From Tachypleus tridentatus (lineage: Eukaryota > Arthropoda > Merostomata > Xiphosura > Limulidae), in contig NC_134832.1 in assembly GCF_004210375.1 (NCBI RefSeq), positions 152,641,592 through 152,705,591 of the forward strand: 64,000 nucleotides of DNA, in the 5' to 3' direction. The translations under genes and the position numbers were made by a program. Below the pieces are notes generated by a model. It was given only the letters and a program-made list of their open reading frames with translations. It was not told the DNA's origin and searched no databases. Position 1 is the first letter of the stretch. The number at the start of each line of letters is the position of its first letter. Positions 43,395 to 54,775 of this stretch are shown piece by piece.

Positions 43395-44330
43395 TGAATG
43401 AGTGCATGGAGGGGTGACACTGCCGGCCGATCGGCATGTGTCCACTCTGTCATTGCCACTTAATTCACCCTTGGAAACCATAGCCATCTGTGTTTCCTTG
43501 AGTTGTACCATCACTGTTTATTCTCTCTACCTTCTCTTTGTCTTGCTCTCATTGAACAATTGCCATCTCCCTTTTAATCCTGGGAAACTTTAATGAACAT
43601 AATCCCTCTCTGTGGAGGTACTGATATTTATGGAAAAGATCGCTTCATACAGTGTATGCGCTCAGATCACAACCTTTCTTTCTTCAATACTGGTTCTTAT
43701 ATTTATTTTCATGCACCTAGTCAGTCTTTATTCTGCTACTGATCTTTCTGTCTGCTCCCCTTCACTTTTCTCTCACTTTTCATAGAGGGCCGACAGTGAC
43801 CCACGGGGTAGTGACCATTTTTGTATGATTTTGAGAGAGAGTGGCCATGGGCAATGTCACCTGACCGACGTGCTTCAATGGAAGTTGGACCAGACAAACT
43901 GGCTCTCTTTCACTGCTCTCTTAGAACTTGATTCTGTAATCTGTCAATAAATGACTGCATGACAGCAGTGACTGACTGTATTGTCCAGGCAGCTGCTCAA
44001 TGTATTCTTAAAACCTTGACACGTTTTCCATGGTATCCTCGTCCGTGGTGGAATCATTCTGCCACGTGGGACAAAAGGCTCAAAAAACGGGCCAAGGATA
44101 CCTTTTGTAGATGTTTCACACTTTTCAACTGCATCGTATTTCAGTGGGCCCATGCACATGCTCGGCAGGTAAGACATCAAAGCTAAAAGGAATCTTCGAT
44201 TAAGTTCACAGTCAGCATATCTTTTACCACCAGTTTCAAAGTAATATGGAACAAGATTAGGAAGATCAATGGACAGCATACTTCTGTCCTCCTTTCGGTC
44301 TTACTTTCTGTATCTCAGGACAGGTGGTTC
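43395..44330 (+). pseudogene. Jockey-like LINE ORF2, apurinic-type endonuclease region
   Basis: Segments in order: GVTLPADRHVSTLSLPLNSP, LETIAICVSLSCTITVYSLY, LNNCHLPF and a GDFN-like NFNEHNPSLW stretch, SDHNLSFFNTGSY, a SDHF-type end (the SDPRGSDHF block), then DCMTAVTDCIVQAAAQCILK and FPWYPRPWWN. This is the order of an AP endonuclease followed by the linker to RT. Frames change several times and the RT itself is absent. Part between gag and this region is deleted. Confidence 0.75.
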
Positions 44331-44387
44331 AGGTATTAACACTAATAAAGCAGAAAATAACGTACTGACCTTCTTAGATCATCTTCA

Positions 44388-44465
44388 GGTTAACCTAAGA
44401 AGATTGAAACATTGTTATCTGTTTTATCAGTAAAACTGTTAATACCCATATCAGCCGTTAGTGTT
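44388..44465 (+). mobile_element. Penelope-terminus-like remnant
   Basis: AACCTAAGAAGATTGAAACA, then TTTATCAGTAAAACTGTTAA and CCCATATCAGCCG, matching the 1883-1975 copy. Diverged. Confidence 0.5.
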
Positions 44466-45054
44466 AATATCCACCATGGTTCTTAATGCTGAGAAAATGA
44501 CGTTATTTTTAAAGTTACATATCATTGTATGTATTAAAAAAGGAATACAATTAAATCATAAGTTAAAGACAATCTAAAAATGTAAACAGTGTTTCCACGA
44601 GCCTGGTACCCAGGACTGTGACAGATCTTAATGTTTCACGTCATTTTTAGTGTTTTCAGGTTGAACTCAAATTCAACACAAAGTTTTATGAAAACATTCG
44701 CAGATTTAGTGACGCTATCCCAAGTTTTTGACTTCCTTAGTACACAGTAGTAAACTTAGAAGACTGTACGTGTGATATTGTGGTGTTGACTTACCCGTTC
44801 GGCTTCTTGGTTAACATCAAATATAGTTTATGTTCTTGGCTAAGATCAAACATAGATTGTTATGTTCTTAGCTGTTTGTTTGCGTCTTGTTCTTTGTTTT
44901 CAGAGTAGATACGAAGGTTTTGTAATCAATTAGATAATTCTCATCACCTTTCAGTGTATCTCGCTTACTGTAATGCTGGACACATCATACTGTGGGTTCT
45001 AGCTTACAAATGTTATTTCCAATCACATTCATAAGACTGCCTGAATCTCTTAGG

Positions 45055-45136
45055 ATTCTACACAACAGGCCATCTGTGCTGTACCCAACACGCATTTGAA
45101 ACCTGATTTTTAGAGGTACCACTAAGCCATTGGGGG
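45055..45136 (-). mobile_element. SINE family 2, internal deletion
   Basis: On the minus strand: AATGGCTTAGTGGTACC, then AATCAGGTTTCAAATGCGTG and ACAGCACAGATGGCCTGTTG. Part of the A-box/B-box spacer is lost. It explains the open frame seen here. Confidence 0.6.
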
Positions 45137-46006
45137 AAATATGAAATTTATGATGACTTTGGCCAGGTTTACGAACGAAGGAAAAGACACGACATGTCAA
45201 AACTCTTTAAATCGGCTTTGCACTCCCCATTTCAGTGGACTGGATCAAAACCACTTCATTATAGCTATTCAATCATCGTTTGAATTGATAAATTTTATCA
45301 TACTTTACTGAAAGACTACAAGCAATTAAAAATTTAACACAGCTTGTCTAAAACGACTAAAGAATCAGTACAAAATTATATTTTTTGAGGATCATGTCTG
45401 CTTGAAGCAATAAACGTTCAAGAAGTAAAAACACGTAAGTAAATCAACTATTAGCTGTTGACTGAACAAATCAATGAAGCATTTCTCAACAAGACTTTCG
45501 CTTCGTAACCATGACAACCGACATAACACTGACCGATCTCTGTTTTTGTTTTTATATTTCAAAAACAAATACGTCAGTTTGTACAACTGGAAGTCGTGTC
45601 AATGTTGTGAATTTCAACATATAATATTTTCTTTTACTATTTTTATGCAATCGCACGGACTCACCAGTCTTGGTCACGCACCAAACTAAGGCCATGTTAT
45701 TGCAAAAACACCTACAACACCTTTTTATATGAGTAAAATATTCCGATGTATGTCCGTAACTTACTGCTAATCTACCGGGGAAGAAACGAATGTAACCTTC
45801 CAGTAGCTCAGGAACTTTACACGTGAGAAATTTTAGTTTGATTCCACCATCCACCTGGCGGATACAATGAAGCTAGCACACTGTGCAGTTTTGCTCTGAT
45901 ACTAAATAAAATAAGATAAGAAAGAAGCTTCGAAGCTATGCACGAATAATTCCTGAATGTAGTCGAGTCTTTAAGAATCTTTGTGACAAGCTTCTTAAAA
46001 TGTTCT

Positions 46007-46115
46007 TCTGCGGGCAGTCAGTGAGTTTACGGATTTAGAACATTAAAATCAATGGTTCGATGACATTTGGCAAACACAAGATAGTTTCATCTGATTTTAC
46101 TTTAAAAAATACACA
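46007..46115 (+). mobile_element. SINE family 2, diverged
   Basis: GGGCAGTCAGTGAGTTTACG, CAATGGTTCGATGACATTTG and GCAAACACAAGATAG parallel family 2, with an ACACACGC-type tail. Confidence 0.5.
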
Positions 46116-46862
46116 CGCTTCTTAAAAAACATATAATTTAATGAATAAATAAAAAAACTTGAAGTCTAAGTTTTGGCAGAGAGTTATGTTTAAAGTTACT
46201 TTTGATTCTTGTTGATAAGTTACTCATGATTATAAGAAACGCTGTTGACCAGTTTGACCGAATGACCTAACTGTACGATATAGATTCCATAAACTACACC
46301 TGAGAACATTTAGTTTACATGCTAATTTTGAATAATGGATAGGTGTTTCTTTCTACATCAGAAAACTACAACATTACATTGCAGAATTATCAACAGAAGG
46401 AGAGAAACAAATCATTGTAGGTTAATAATGTACAATTCCGAGGGAGTTTAGGTAATTATATCGTAAACAAATACATACGATGTGCATATGAAAAAATGGG
46501 AGAAACAGAAAATAAAAAAACGGTAAAAGTTTGATTTATATTTCTATTGGTGTGCAAGAAAAGCTTAGAATAACCTAATGATACCTTGCTGTTCACATCC
46601 TATCTTTGTTAACCACTTAGAAAAATAAAACAGCTGAGGGCCTGTATTTTTCGATCTTAAGTCCTATTATTTCTGAGATTTAACATAAAAAAGTCATATA
46701 TGTCTTCATTATATCGATCTTCCACTTAATGTAAACTATAATTAGATCACCTCCTGCTGTTTTTATTATGAACTGAACCTTTCAGTTTTGAGTGAAAAGT
46801 CTATCTGTGTCATCAGTGCTGCAAACTTTAGACCTAATATTTTCCCAGTCCGTTAGGGTTTA

Positions 46863-47127
46863 GGTTTGGTTTTTGGAATTTCTCACAAAGCTACTCGAGG
46901 GCTATCTGTGCTAGCTGTCCCTGATTTAGCAGTGTAAGACTAGAGGGAAGGCAGCTAGTCATCACCACCCACCGCCAACTCTTGGGCTACTCTTTTACCA
47001 ACGAATTGACCGAAACATATAACGCCCCCACGGCTTGGAGGGCGAGCATGTTTGGCGCGACGCGGGCTCAAACCCGCGACCCTCGGATTACGAGTCGCAC
47101 GCCTTATGCGCTTGGCCCTGCCAGGAC
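46863..47127 (-). mobile_element. SINE family 1 with exact 13-bp TSD
   Basis: From GGAATTTCTCACAAAGCTAC to GCTTGGCCCTGCCAGGA. CCGTTAGGGTTTA flanks it at 46850-46862 and 47128-47140. Confidence 0.92.
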
Positions 47128-47299
47128 CCGTTAGGGTTTATGTTGTGTTTAAGTCGTCATGTAGAGCGCTGTTCTCACCGAAGTGCGTCATCGATAACAG
47201 ATATGGCGAACAGGTTGTGGTTGAAATTTTATCATACATTCTTCTTCATCTCGAAAATCCATAAGGGATAGAATAAATAATGTAAGGTTAAAATATAAT

Positions 47300-47516
47300 A
47301 TTCCTAAATTAACACTGTTCTCAGGTGTTATTTTAAACATAATATAAATATACTGTTGTCTTACATACTTTCATTCTGTCTGACAACAACTGTTCTCGGG
47401 TGTTATTTTAAACATAATATAAATATACTGTTGTCTTACATACTTTCATTCTGTCTGACAACAACTGTTCTCGGGTGTTATTTTAAACATAATATAAATA
47501 TACTGTTGTCTTACAT
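47300..47516 (+). repeat. 73-75-bp minisatellite, copy 1 (about 3 units)
   Basis: The unit starts TTCTCGGGTGTTATTTTAAA, then CATAATATAAATATACTGTT, then a TTTCATTCTGTCTGA stretch. Measured spacing of TTCTCGGG is 75 bp here. Confidence 0.88.
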
Positions 47517-48003
47517 ACCCCTAATAACAACACACTGCTTGGATGGCTTTGGAAAGCACAAAGATCACTTTCTTTATTTATCCTAACCCTAATAACAACA
47601 CACTTGGCTTTGGAAAGCACCAAGATCACTTTCTTTATTTATCCTACCCCTAATAACAACACACTGCTTGGATGGCTTTGGAAAGCACCATGATCACTTT
47701 CTTTATTTATCCTACCCCTAATAACAACACACTGCTTGGATGGCTTCGGAAAGCACCAAGATCACTTTCTTTATTTATCCTACCCCTAATAACAACACAC
47801 TGCTTGGGTGGCTTTGGAAAGCACCAAGATCACATTCTTTATTTATCATAACCCTAATAACAACACACTGCTTGGATGGCTTCGGAAAGTACCAAGATCA
47901 CTTTCTTTATTTATCCTACCCCTAATAACAACACACTGCTTGGATGGCTTCGGAAAGTACCAAGATCACTTTCTTTATTTATCCTACCCCTAATAACAAC
48001 ACA
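47517..48003 (+). repeat. 68-bp minisatellite, copy 1 (about 7 units)
   Basis: The unit is CCCCTAATAACAACACACTG, then CTTGGATGGCTTTGGAAAGC, then ACCAAGATCACTTTCTTTAT, then TTATCCTA. Starts at 47647 and 47715 give the 68-bp period. One unit lacks the GCTTGGATG segment. Confidence 0.93.
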
Positions 48004-48320
48004 CAATGACAATACAGGTAATAATTACTTTGTTGATACCAACAAAAGATGAAATGACAATAACGGTAATACATATTTTGTTGATATCAACAGTAGATGA
48101 AATAACAATACAGGTAATACTAACTTTGTTGATATCAACAGTAGATGAAATAACAATACAGGTAATACATACTTTGTTGATATCAACAGTAGATGAAATA
48201 ACAATACAGGTAATACTTACTTTGTTCATATCAACAATAGATGAAATAACAATATAGATAATACTTACTTTGTTGATGTCAACAGTAGATGGAATGACAA
48301 TACAGGTAATACTTACTTTG
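48004..48320 (+). repeat. 48-bp minisatellite, first upstream array (about 6 copies)
   Basis: Same unit as in the IDUA intron (CAACAGTAGATGAAATAACA with ACAGGTAATACTTACTTTG). It directly follows the 68-bp array through a junction that is repeated almost unchanged about 2.0 kb downstream, so the junction itself was duplicated. Confidence 0.93.
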
Positions 48321-49099
48321 TTTTCTGTAATTTAACTATATGATCTTAAATCAAATGGAAAAATGTTTTCACTAGTCTACCAAAGTACTCTGAAAAAGAT
48401 TTGTAATTATTATAAGAGAACAAGCTCAGTCAGAGAGTTTATAAAATAATCTGTGAATGTAGGAAAGTCTACATCAGTAAGACAATTTATGAACTAAAAT
48501 GTTATTTAAATGAACACAAATTTACTGTAAAATACAAAAGTTGTCAAGTGTATCAAAAGATGCCATTAGCTGTAACAACTGTGTACTGTTGGATGATATA
48601 ACAATTTTGGGTCGTGGGTTTGAATCCCCATCACACCAAACATGCTCGCTTTTTCAGCCATGGGGGCATTATAATGTGACTTTCAGTCTCACTATTCATT
48701 GGTAAAAGAGTGGCCCAAGAGTTGGTGGTGAATGGTGATGACTAGCTGCCTTCCCTCTCGTCTGGCACTGCTAAATTAGGGACGGCTAGTGCAGTTAGTT
48801 CTTGTGTAGATTTGCACAAAATTCAAAACAGACCAAACCAATATTAATTTGTTTGTTTTCTTGAGTAAACACACAGAACTGAATGAAAGTAAATTGATGG
48901 AAATAATTAAACCCAGAGGTTTATCTTTAAATAAAGACAATCATGTGTAGTGATTGGTAATGTTTTATTTACATAGACTGGTAATTTAAAATTCACATAC
49001 ACCATGTAATGAGTATTTTAAATATCCTATACCAGTTACAACTTCAACTTTAAGAATGTTTTCTTTTCGAACAGGCACAACATTTTGATCACTGATGAC
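48321..49099 (+). other. Spacer of composite block 1
   Basis: About 780 bp of non-coding AT-rich sequence, nearly identical to 50423-51203. It contains a 5'-truncated SINE copy. No gene is recognised. Confidence 0.8.
48607..48833 (+). mobile_element. SINE family 1, 5'-truncated, in composite spacer 1
   Basis: Begins at the B box (GGGTCGTGGGTTTGAATCCC) and runs to GATTTGCACAAAATTCAAAA. The tRNA head is missing. Confidence 0.88.
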
Positions 49100-49664
49100 A
49101 ACCATTTTCAGGTGTTATTTTAAACATAGTATAAATATACAGTTGTCATATACTTTCATTCTGCCTGATGACAACCATTCTCGGGTGTTATTTTAAACAT
49201 AATATAAATATACAGTTGTCATATACTTTCATTCTGTCTGATAACAGTTGTTCTCGGGTGTTATTTTAAACATAATATAAATATACAGTTATCACATACT
49301 TTCATTCTGTCTGATAACAGTTGTTCTCGGGTGTTATTTTACACATAATATAAATATATAGTTATCATATACTTTCATTCTGTCTGATAACAGTTGTTCT
49401 CGGGTGTTATTTTAAACATAATATAAATATATTCTTGTCTTACATACTTTCATTCTGTGTGATAACCATTCTCGGGTGTTATTTTAAACATAATATAAAT
49501 ATACAGTTGTCATATACTTTCATTCTGTGTGATAACCATTCTCAGATGTGATTTTAAACATAATGTAAATATACTGTTGTCTTACATACTTTCATTCTGT
49601 CTGACAACAACTGTTCTCGGGTGTTATTTTAAACATAATATAAATATACTGTTGTCATACATAC
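49100..49664 (+). repeat. 73-bp minisatellite, copy 2 (about 7-8 units)
   Basis: TTCTCGGGTG recurs at 49178, 49251, 49324 and 49397, an exact 73-bp period. Later units are shortened at the CTGTGTGATAACC segment. It leads straight into the 68-bp array. Confidence 0.93.
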
Positions 49665-50012
49665 CCCTAATAACAACACACTGCTTGGATGGCTTTGGAA
49701 AGCACCAAGATCACTTTCTTTATTTATCCTATCCCTAATAACAACACACTTGGCTTTGGAAAGCACCAAGATCACTTTCTTTATTTATCCTAACCCTAAT
49801 AACAACACACTTCTTGGATGGCTTTGGAAAGCACCATGATCACTTTATTTATTTATCCTACCCCTAATAACAACACACTGCTTGGATGTCTTCGGAAAGC
49901 ACCAAAATCACTTTCTTTATTTATCCTACCCCTAATAACAACACACTGCTTGGATGGCTTCGGAAAGTACCAAGATCACTTTCTTTATTTATCCTACCCC
50001 TAATAACAACAC
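49665..50012 (+). repeat. 68-bp minisatellite, copy 2 (about 5 units)
   Basis: Same unit as the array at 47517. The short unit lacking CTGCTTGGATG is again the second unit, showing that this block and the first share a parent. Confidence 0.93.
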
Positions 50013-50422
50013 ACAATGACAATACAGGTAATAATTACTTTGTTTATATCAACAGTAGATGAAATGACAATACAGGTAATACTTACTTTGTTGATATCAA
50101 CAGTAGATGAAATGACAATACAGGTAATACTTACTTTGTTAATATCAACAATAGATGAAATGACAATACAGGTAATACTTACTTTGTTGATATCAACAGT
50201 AGATGAAATGACAATACAGGTAATACTTACTTTGTTTATATCAACAGTAGATGAAATGACAATACAGGTAATACTTACTTTGTTGATATCAACAGTAGAT
50301 GAAATAACAATACAGGTAATACTTTGTTGATGTCAACAGTAGATGAAATGACAATACAGGTAATACTTACATTGTTGAAGTCAACAGTAGATGGAAGGAC
50401 AATACAGGTAATACTTACTTTG
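50013..50422 (+). repeat. 48-bp minisatellite, second upstream array (about 8 copies)
   Basis: Same unit as the arrays at 48004 and 61381. It sits at the same place in the duplicated composite block, between a 68-bp array and the SINE-bearing spacer, and ends in the same divergent unit followed by TACTTACTTTGTTTTCT. Confidence 0.93.
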
Positions 50423-51203
50423 TTTTCTATAATTTAACTATATGATCTTAAATCAAATGGAAAAATGTTTTTAATAGTCTACCGAAGTACTCTGAAAAAG
50501 ATTTGTAATTATTATAAGAGAACAAGCTCAGACAGAGAATTTATAAAATAATCTGTGAATGTAGGAAAGTCTACATCAGTAAGACAATTTATGAACTAAA
50601 ATGTTATTTAAATGAACACAAATTTACTATAAAATACAAAAATTGTCAAGTGTATCAAAAGATGTCATTAGCTGTAACAACTGTGTACTGTTGGATGATT
50701 TTACAATTTTGGGTCGTGGGTTTGAATCCCCATCACACCAAACATGCTCGCTTTTTCAGCCATGGGGGCATTATAATGTGACTTTCAGTCTCACTATTCA
50801 TTGGTAAAAGAGTGGCCCAAGAGTTGGTGGTGAATGGTGATGACTAGCTGCCTTCCCTCTCGTCTTACACTGCTAAATTAGGGACGGCTAGTGCAGTTAG
50901 TTCTTGTGTAGCTTTGCACAAAATTCAAAACAGACCAAATCAACATTAATGTGTTTGTTTTCTTGACTAAACACACAGAACTGAATGAAAGTAAATTGAT
51001 GGAAATAATTAAACCCAGAGGTTTATCTTTAAATAAAGACAATCACATGTAGTGATTGGTAATGTTTTATATACATAGACTGGTAATTTAAAATTCACAT
51101 ACACCATGTAATGAGTATTTTAAATATCCTATACCAAGTTACAACTTCAACTTTAAGAATGTTTTCTTTTCGAACAGGCACAACATTTTGATCACTGATG
51201 ACA
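50423..51203 (+). other. Spacer of composite block 2
   Basis: Duplicate of 48321-49099 with a few substitutions (for example GATGATTTTACA for GATGATATAACA). No gene is recognised. Confidence 0.8.
50709..50935 (+). mobile_element. SINE family 1, 5'-truncated, in composite spacer 2
   Basis: Same truncation point as 48607-48833, so it was copied with the block and was not a second insertion. Confidence 0.88.
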
Positions 51204-51547
51204 ACCATTTTCAGGTGTTATTTTAAACATAGTATAAATATACAGTTGTCATATACTTTCATTCTGCCTGATGACAACCATTCTCGGGTGTTATTTTAAA
51301 CATAATATAAATATACAGTTGTCATATACTTTCTTTCTGCCTGATGACAACCATTTTCAGGTGTTATTTTAAACATAGTATAAATGCACAGTTGTCATAT
51401 ACTTTCATTCTGTGTGATAACCATTCTCAGGTGTTATTTTAAACATAATGTAAATATACTGTTGTCTTACATACTTTCATTCTGTCTGACAACAACTGTT
51501 CTCGGGTGTTATTTTAAACATAATATAAATATACTGTTGTCATACAT
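51204..51547 (+). repeat. 73-bp minisatellite, copy 3 (about 5 units)
   Basis: Same family and position as the array at 49100, at the start of the third composite block. It includes TTTTCAGGTG and TTCTCGGGTG unit variants. Confidence 0.9.
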
Positions 51548-52590
51548 ACCCCTAATAACAACACACTGCTTGAATGGCTTTGGAAGGCACCAAGATCACT
51601 TTCTCTATTTATCCTAACCGTAATAACAACACACTTGGCTTTGGAAAGCACCAAGATCACTTTCTTTATTTATCCTACCCCTAATAACAACACACTGCTT
51701 GGATGGCTTTGGAAAGCACCATGATCAATTTCTTTATTTATCCTACCCCTAATAACAACACACTGCTTGGATAGCTTCGGAAAGCACCAAGATCACTTTC
51801 TTTATTTATCCTACCCCTAATAACAAAACACTGCTTGGATGGCTTTGGAAAGTACCAAGATCACTTTCTTTATTTCTCCTACCCCTAATAACAACACACT
51901 GCTTGGATGGCTTTGGAAAGCACCAAGATCACTTTCTTTATTTATCCTAACCCTAATAACAACACACTGCTTGGATGGCTTTGGAAAGCACCAAGATCAC
52001 TTCCTTTATTTATCCTAACCTTAATAACAACACACTGCTTGGATGGCTTTGGAAAGCACCAAGATTACTTTATTTATTTATCCTAATCCTAATAACAACA
52101 CACTGCTTGGATGGCTTTGTAAAGCACCAAGATCACTTTCTTTATTTATCATAACTCTAATAACAACACACTGCTTGGATGGCTTTGGAAAGCACCAAGA
52201 TCACATTCCTTATTTATCATAACCCTAATAACAACACACTTGGCTTTGGAAAGCACCAAGATCACTTTCTTTATTTATCCTAACCCTAATAACAACACAC
52301 TTGGCTTTGGAAAGCACCAAGATCACTTTATTTATTTATCCTACCCCTAATAACAACACACTGCTTGGATGGCTTTGGAAAGTACCAAGATCACTTTCTT
52401 TATTTATCCTACCCCTAATAACAACACACTGCTTGGAGGGCTTCAGAAAGTACCAAGATCACTTACTTTATTTATCCTACCCCTAATAACAACACACTGC
52501 TTGGATGGCTTCAGAAAGTACCAAGATCACTTTCTTTATTTATCCTACCCCTTATAACAACACACTGCTTGGAAAGCACTAAGATCACTA
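51548..52590 (+). repeat. 68-bp minisatellite, copy 3 (about 15 units)
   Basis: Same unit, but expanded to about twice the length of the other two copies and not followed by a 48-bp array. It ends at a truncated unit (CTTGGAAAGCACTAAGATCA) that abuts unique DNA. Confidence 0.92.
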
Positions 52591-52649
52591 TCTTTCATGA
52601 CACTCTTTAGGTTATTTCCTTTCAAATTAAATTATAATTTAAATTTTGA

Positions 52650-53072
52650 TAACCTACATCCACCATCCAGCATTTATCATAATTAAAATAGCAGATAAAC
52701 TATTTAATTTGCCCAACTTACTAAATGGTCTACACCATTTTGTAAATCAGCAGCATCCTCTTCACAGAACATTCAAAACTTTAATATCATCTGTAAACTT
52801 GAGTAACTTTTTAACTATTCCCTCATCTTTGTCACTGATGTAAATTGAAAAGAGCAGTGGTCCTAAACCTGAAACATGAAGTACACCACTTGTGATATTA
52901 ATTTAAGTTAACTGAACTTTATTTGTTACGACCTTCTGCCATCTTCCATCAAGCCACTTTTCTATTCAGTTAGTTAAGATATCCCCTATACCTACAGAGA
53001 CAATTGTTTCACAAACCTTTTACGTTGCTTGTTACTTTTTGAAGATCCAGATACACCAAATCTACACCTTAC
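52650..53072 (-). pseudogene. Degenerate LINE reverse transcriptase fragment (CR1/Jockey-like)
   Basis: Minus-strand translation with interruptions gives VDLVYLDLQK, ILTN-IEKWLDGRWQKVV, ITSGV, GLGPLLFSIYISDKDEG and KFTDDIKV. These follow the RT series VD-YLDF-KAFD, I-WL--R-Q-V, TSGVPQGSVLGPLLF-IYINDL and KFADDTK. The catalytic box reads FTDD. Stops and shifts mark it as a fossil. It begins just after the composite satellite region. Confidence 0.75.
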
Positions 53073-53387
53073 CTTCAGTTACTTTGGGGACTCCAAGTTC
53101 TTGAGATACATTTTTAAGCATTCTTTTAAACTCATTTGGACAAGATTCAAATCTTTTTAAGTAATTCTGTGTAGATACACATAATAATGGAATGTAAAAT
53201 CTGATTATTTTAATTTTATATACATTTATTTCAGATACAGTTTTGGTCTTTTCACAGCTAATTGTTCCAAATGTTGTTCTAACCCCCAAAGTATTTATTG
53301 ATTTTTCTTGTGAGAGGAGTTTTAATTTTGAGGAGAAATATACAGTTGTTGTTGGTAAAAATTTTAAATCCTCTACTGGGAGTTTAG
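53073..53387 (-). other. Candidate antisense exon of unknown identity
   Basis: On the minus strand a 315-bp open segment sits between an acceptor-like TCTCTTGCCTGCAG and a strong donor-like GAAG|GTAAGG. It is phase 1 on both sides and encodes about 105 residues, rich in Lys and Ser, with no motif I recognise. It directly abuts the LINE fragment, so it may instead be part of that element or chance. Confidence 0.25.
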
Positions 53388-54318
53388 CTGCAGGCAAGAG
53401 ACAAACATTTTGATTAAATACATGTATTTATAAAAAATTTGAATATAAAAGTATTATATGTATCATTATCATAAAACATACCCACTGAAGTGATGTTTGA
53501 ACTTGTTTAAAGTTTGGTACCATTTATTTTATTAATGAAACAAAAATGTGGATATTGTGCAAAAACAGATTTCTGAAATAATGTCATGTTTAGCAAAAGA
53601 GACTTAATCTTTCTTTGTCAGCGGTATAAACAAGCAAGCAGTGACTTGATGCATTTATTAAAATTAAAACTATCAGGGTTTTAATAATCTGCTTGTGACT
53701 AGTGAAATGGCAAATTGGGAAAATGCAATATTTTTTAAATAAATCTTTAGACAGAGTAGACATGCCTGAAAAGTTAAAACTTGAATATTAGGGGTAGTGA
53801 ATTAACAGTTTAAAAACACACACAGTAATTTGTTTTATATGGACTTCATGAATAGTGTTTATTGTTATAAATCAGAAATTATTTGCTTAATAATGTCTTT
53901 AGGTCTGTTATGTAAAATATATTTAAATTGTTGGGTGTTTTAATAAGTATGTAGATCTATTTTTATTTAGGTTTTGCAGCTTTGATTACTCTGTTCTGAA
54001 CTAATGTGCATTTAACCTCAGTTTAATAGTACGTGGACATCTGCTTTTATCATTTCACATCACATTAATTCCTTGATCTAAAGAACCTGTTGAAAGTAAT
54101 GGAATTTTTTTCACTGAGGAATTTTTTTTCTTGAAAGTAACAAGCCCTAAACTTCCCTTAATGTTTTTTTTTTTTTCATTTTAAATAGTGCTACTTTGAG
54201 GTGTTTAATTCTAGGTTATAGTTACATGAAAGAGTGTAACTTACATTAAGTCGTCCGTTAGCAAATATTTATTTTTCAGATTTTTCACATTGTAATTGAT
54301 TTTTTTCTTTTTCTTCAG
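53388..54318. other. Sequence 5' of IDUA coding exon 1
   Basis: AT- and T-rich, ending in the acceptor at 54318, so it is probably intronic. No upstream 5' UTR exon could be placed. Confidence 0.5.
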
Positions 54319-54335
54319 GCACTTATGAAGCACTT

Positions 54336-54775
54336 ATGACCAAGGTTGGATTCTTGACTCGTGTAGCAGCTCTTCTGTGTAACAAGATGTTATGGATACA
54401 GACTGTCTGTAACATTTTATTGTTTTTACAAATTTTCCTAATTGTTTTACTATTGAGAAGTAATAAAACTTGTGAATCATTAACTGATAATTATCTGAAT
54501 GGAATATATTATTTAGATTTTATGAAACAGGATATAAAATCAAAACTATTGATTGAAACTGCCTATGATGTTGAAAATCATGTTAATAAATTTTGGCATA
54601 ATAAAATATATTTTAAACCTCATGGGAAATCAAATATTACCAATGAATTTCGTATGTCAATGCAGAAAGGTAAACATTACTTATCTGAAAGGACTTTTAC
54701 AACCTACATTATAAAAATTAATGCAAATAATTCTACAGGAAAATTACATCATTTCTGGAAAAGTACAGGCTTGTG
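54336..54775 (+). CDS. IDUA: IDUA coding exon 1 (signal/anchor plus N-terminal extension)
   Basis: An acceptor (TTTTCTTTTTCTTCAG) ends at 54318, so a 5' non-coding exon probably lies upstream. A four-codon upstream ORF (ATG at 54325) ends in the TGA that overlaps the main ATG at 54336 (ATGA), which may limit initiation. Residues 18-40 are strongly hydrophobic ([14 protein letters not shown]), a signal peptide or signal anchor. Residues about 41-122 have no counterpart that I recognise in human IDUA. Conservation begins at about TYIIKI and continues to FWKSTGL. The exon ends after two bases of Cys147, before donor GTAAGT. Confidence 0.85.

Larger units (their letters stand above)
44466..46849. 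other. Mostly unannotated with two family 2 SINEs
   Basis: SINE pieces lie at 45055 and 46007. An open segment ending at 45765 on the minus strand has a good donor but no acceptor or recognised domain. Confidence 0.45.
47300..52590 (+). repeat. Composite tandem duplication, about 2.1-kb unit, 2.5 copies
   Basis: The order 73-bp array, 68-bp array, 48-bp array, unique spacer with a truncated SINE occurs at 47.3-49.1 kb and 49.1-51.2 kb. A third copy stops inside an enlarged 68-bp array. Matching points in the spacer are about 2102 bp apart (48609 and 50711) with only scattered differences, so the duplication is fairly recent. Confidence 0.9.

Noticed and set aside
44985-45200. 71-codon minus-strand frame that looked protein-like
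   Set aside because: Its central part is a family 2 SINE on the minus strand.
45765-45854. Open segment on the minus strand ending in donor GCA|GTAAGT
   Set aside because: No convincing acceptor or start and no recognised domain; not enough to call an exon.
47581-47600. CCTAACCCTAATAAC recalling telomere-like repeats
   Set aside because: It is part of the 68-bp minisatellite unit and not a 5- or 6-bp telomeric array.
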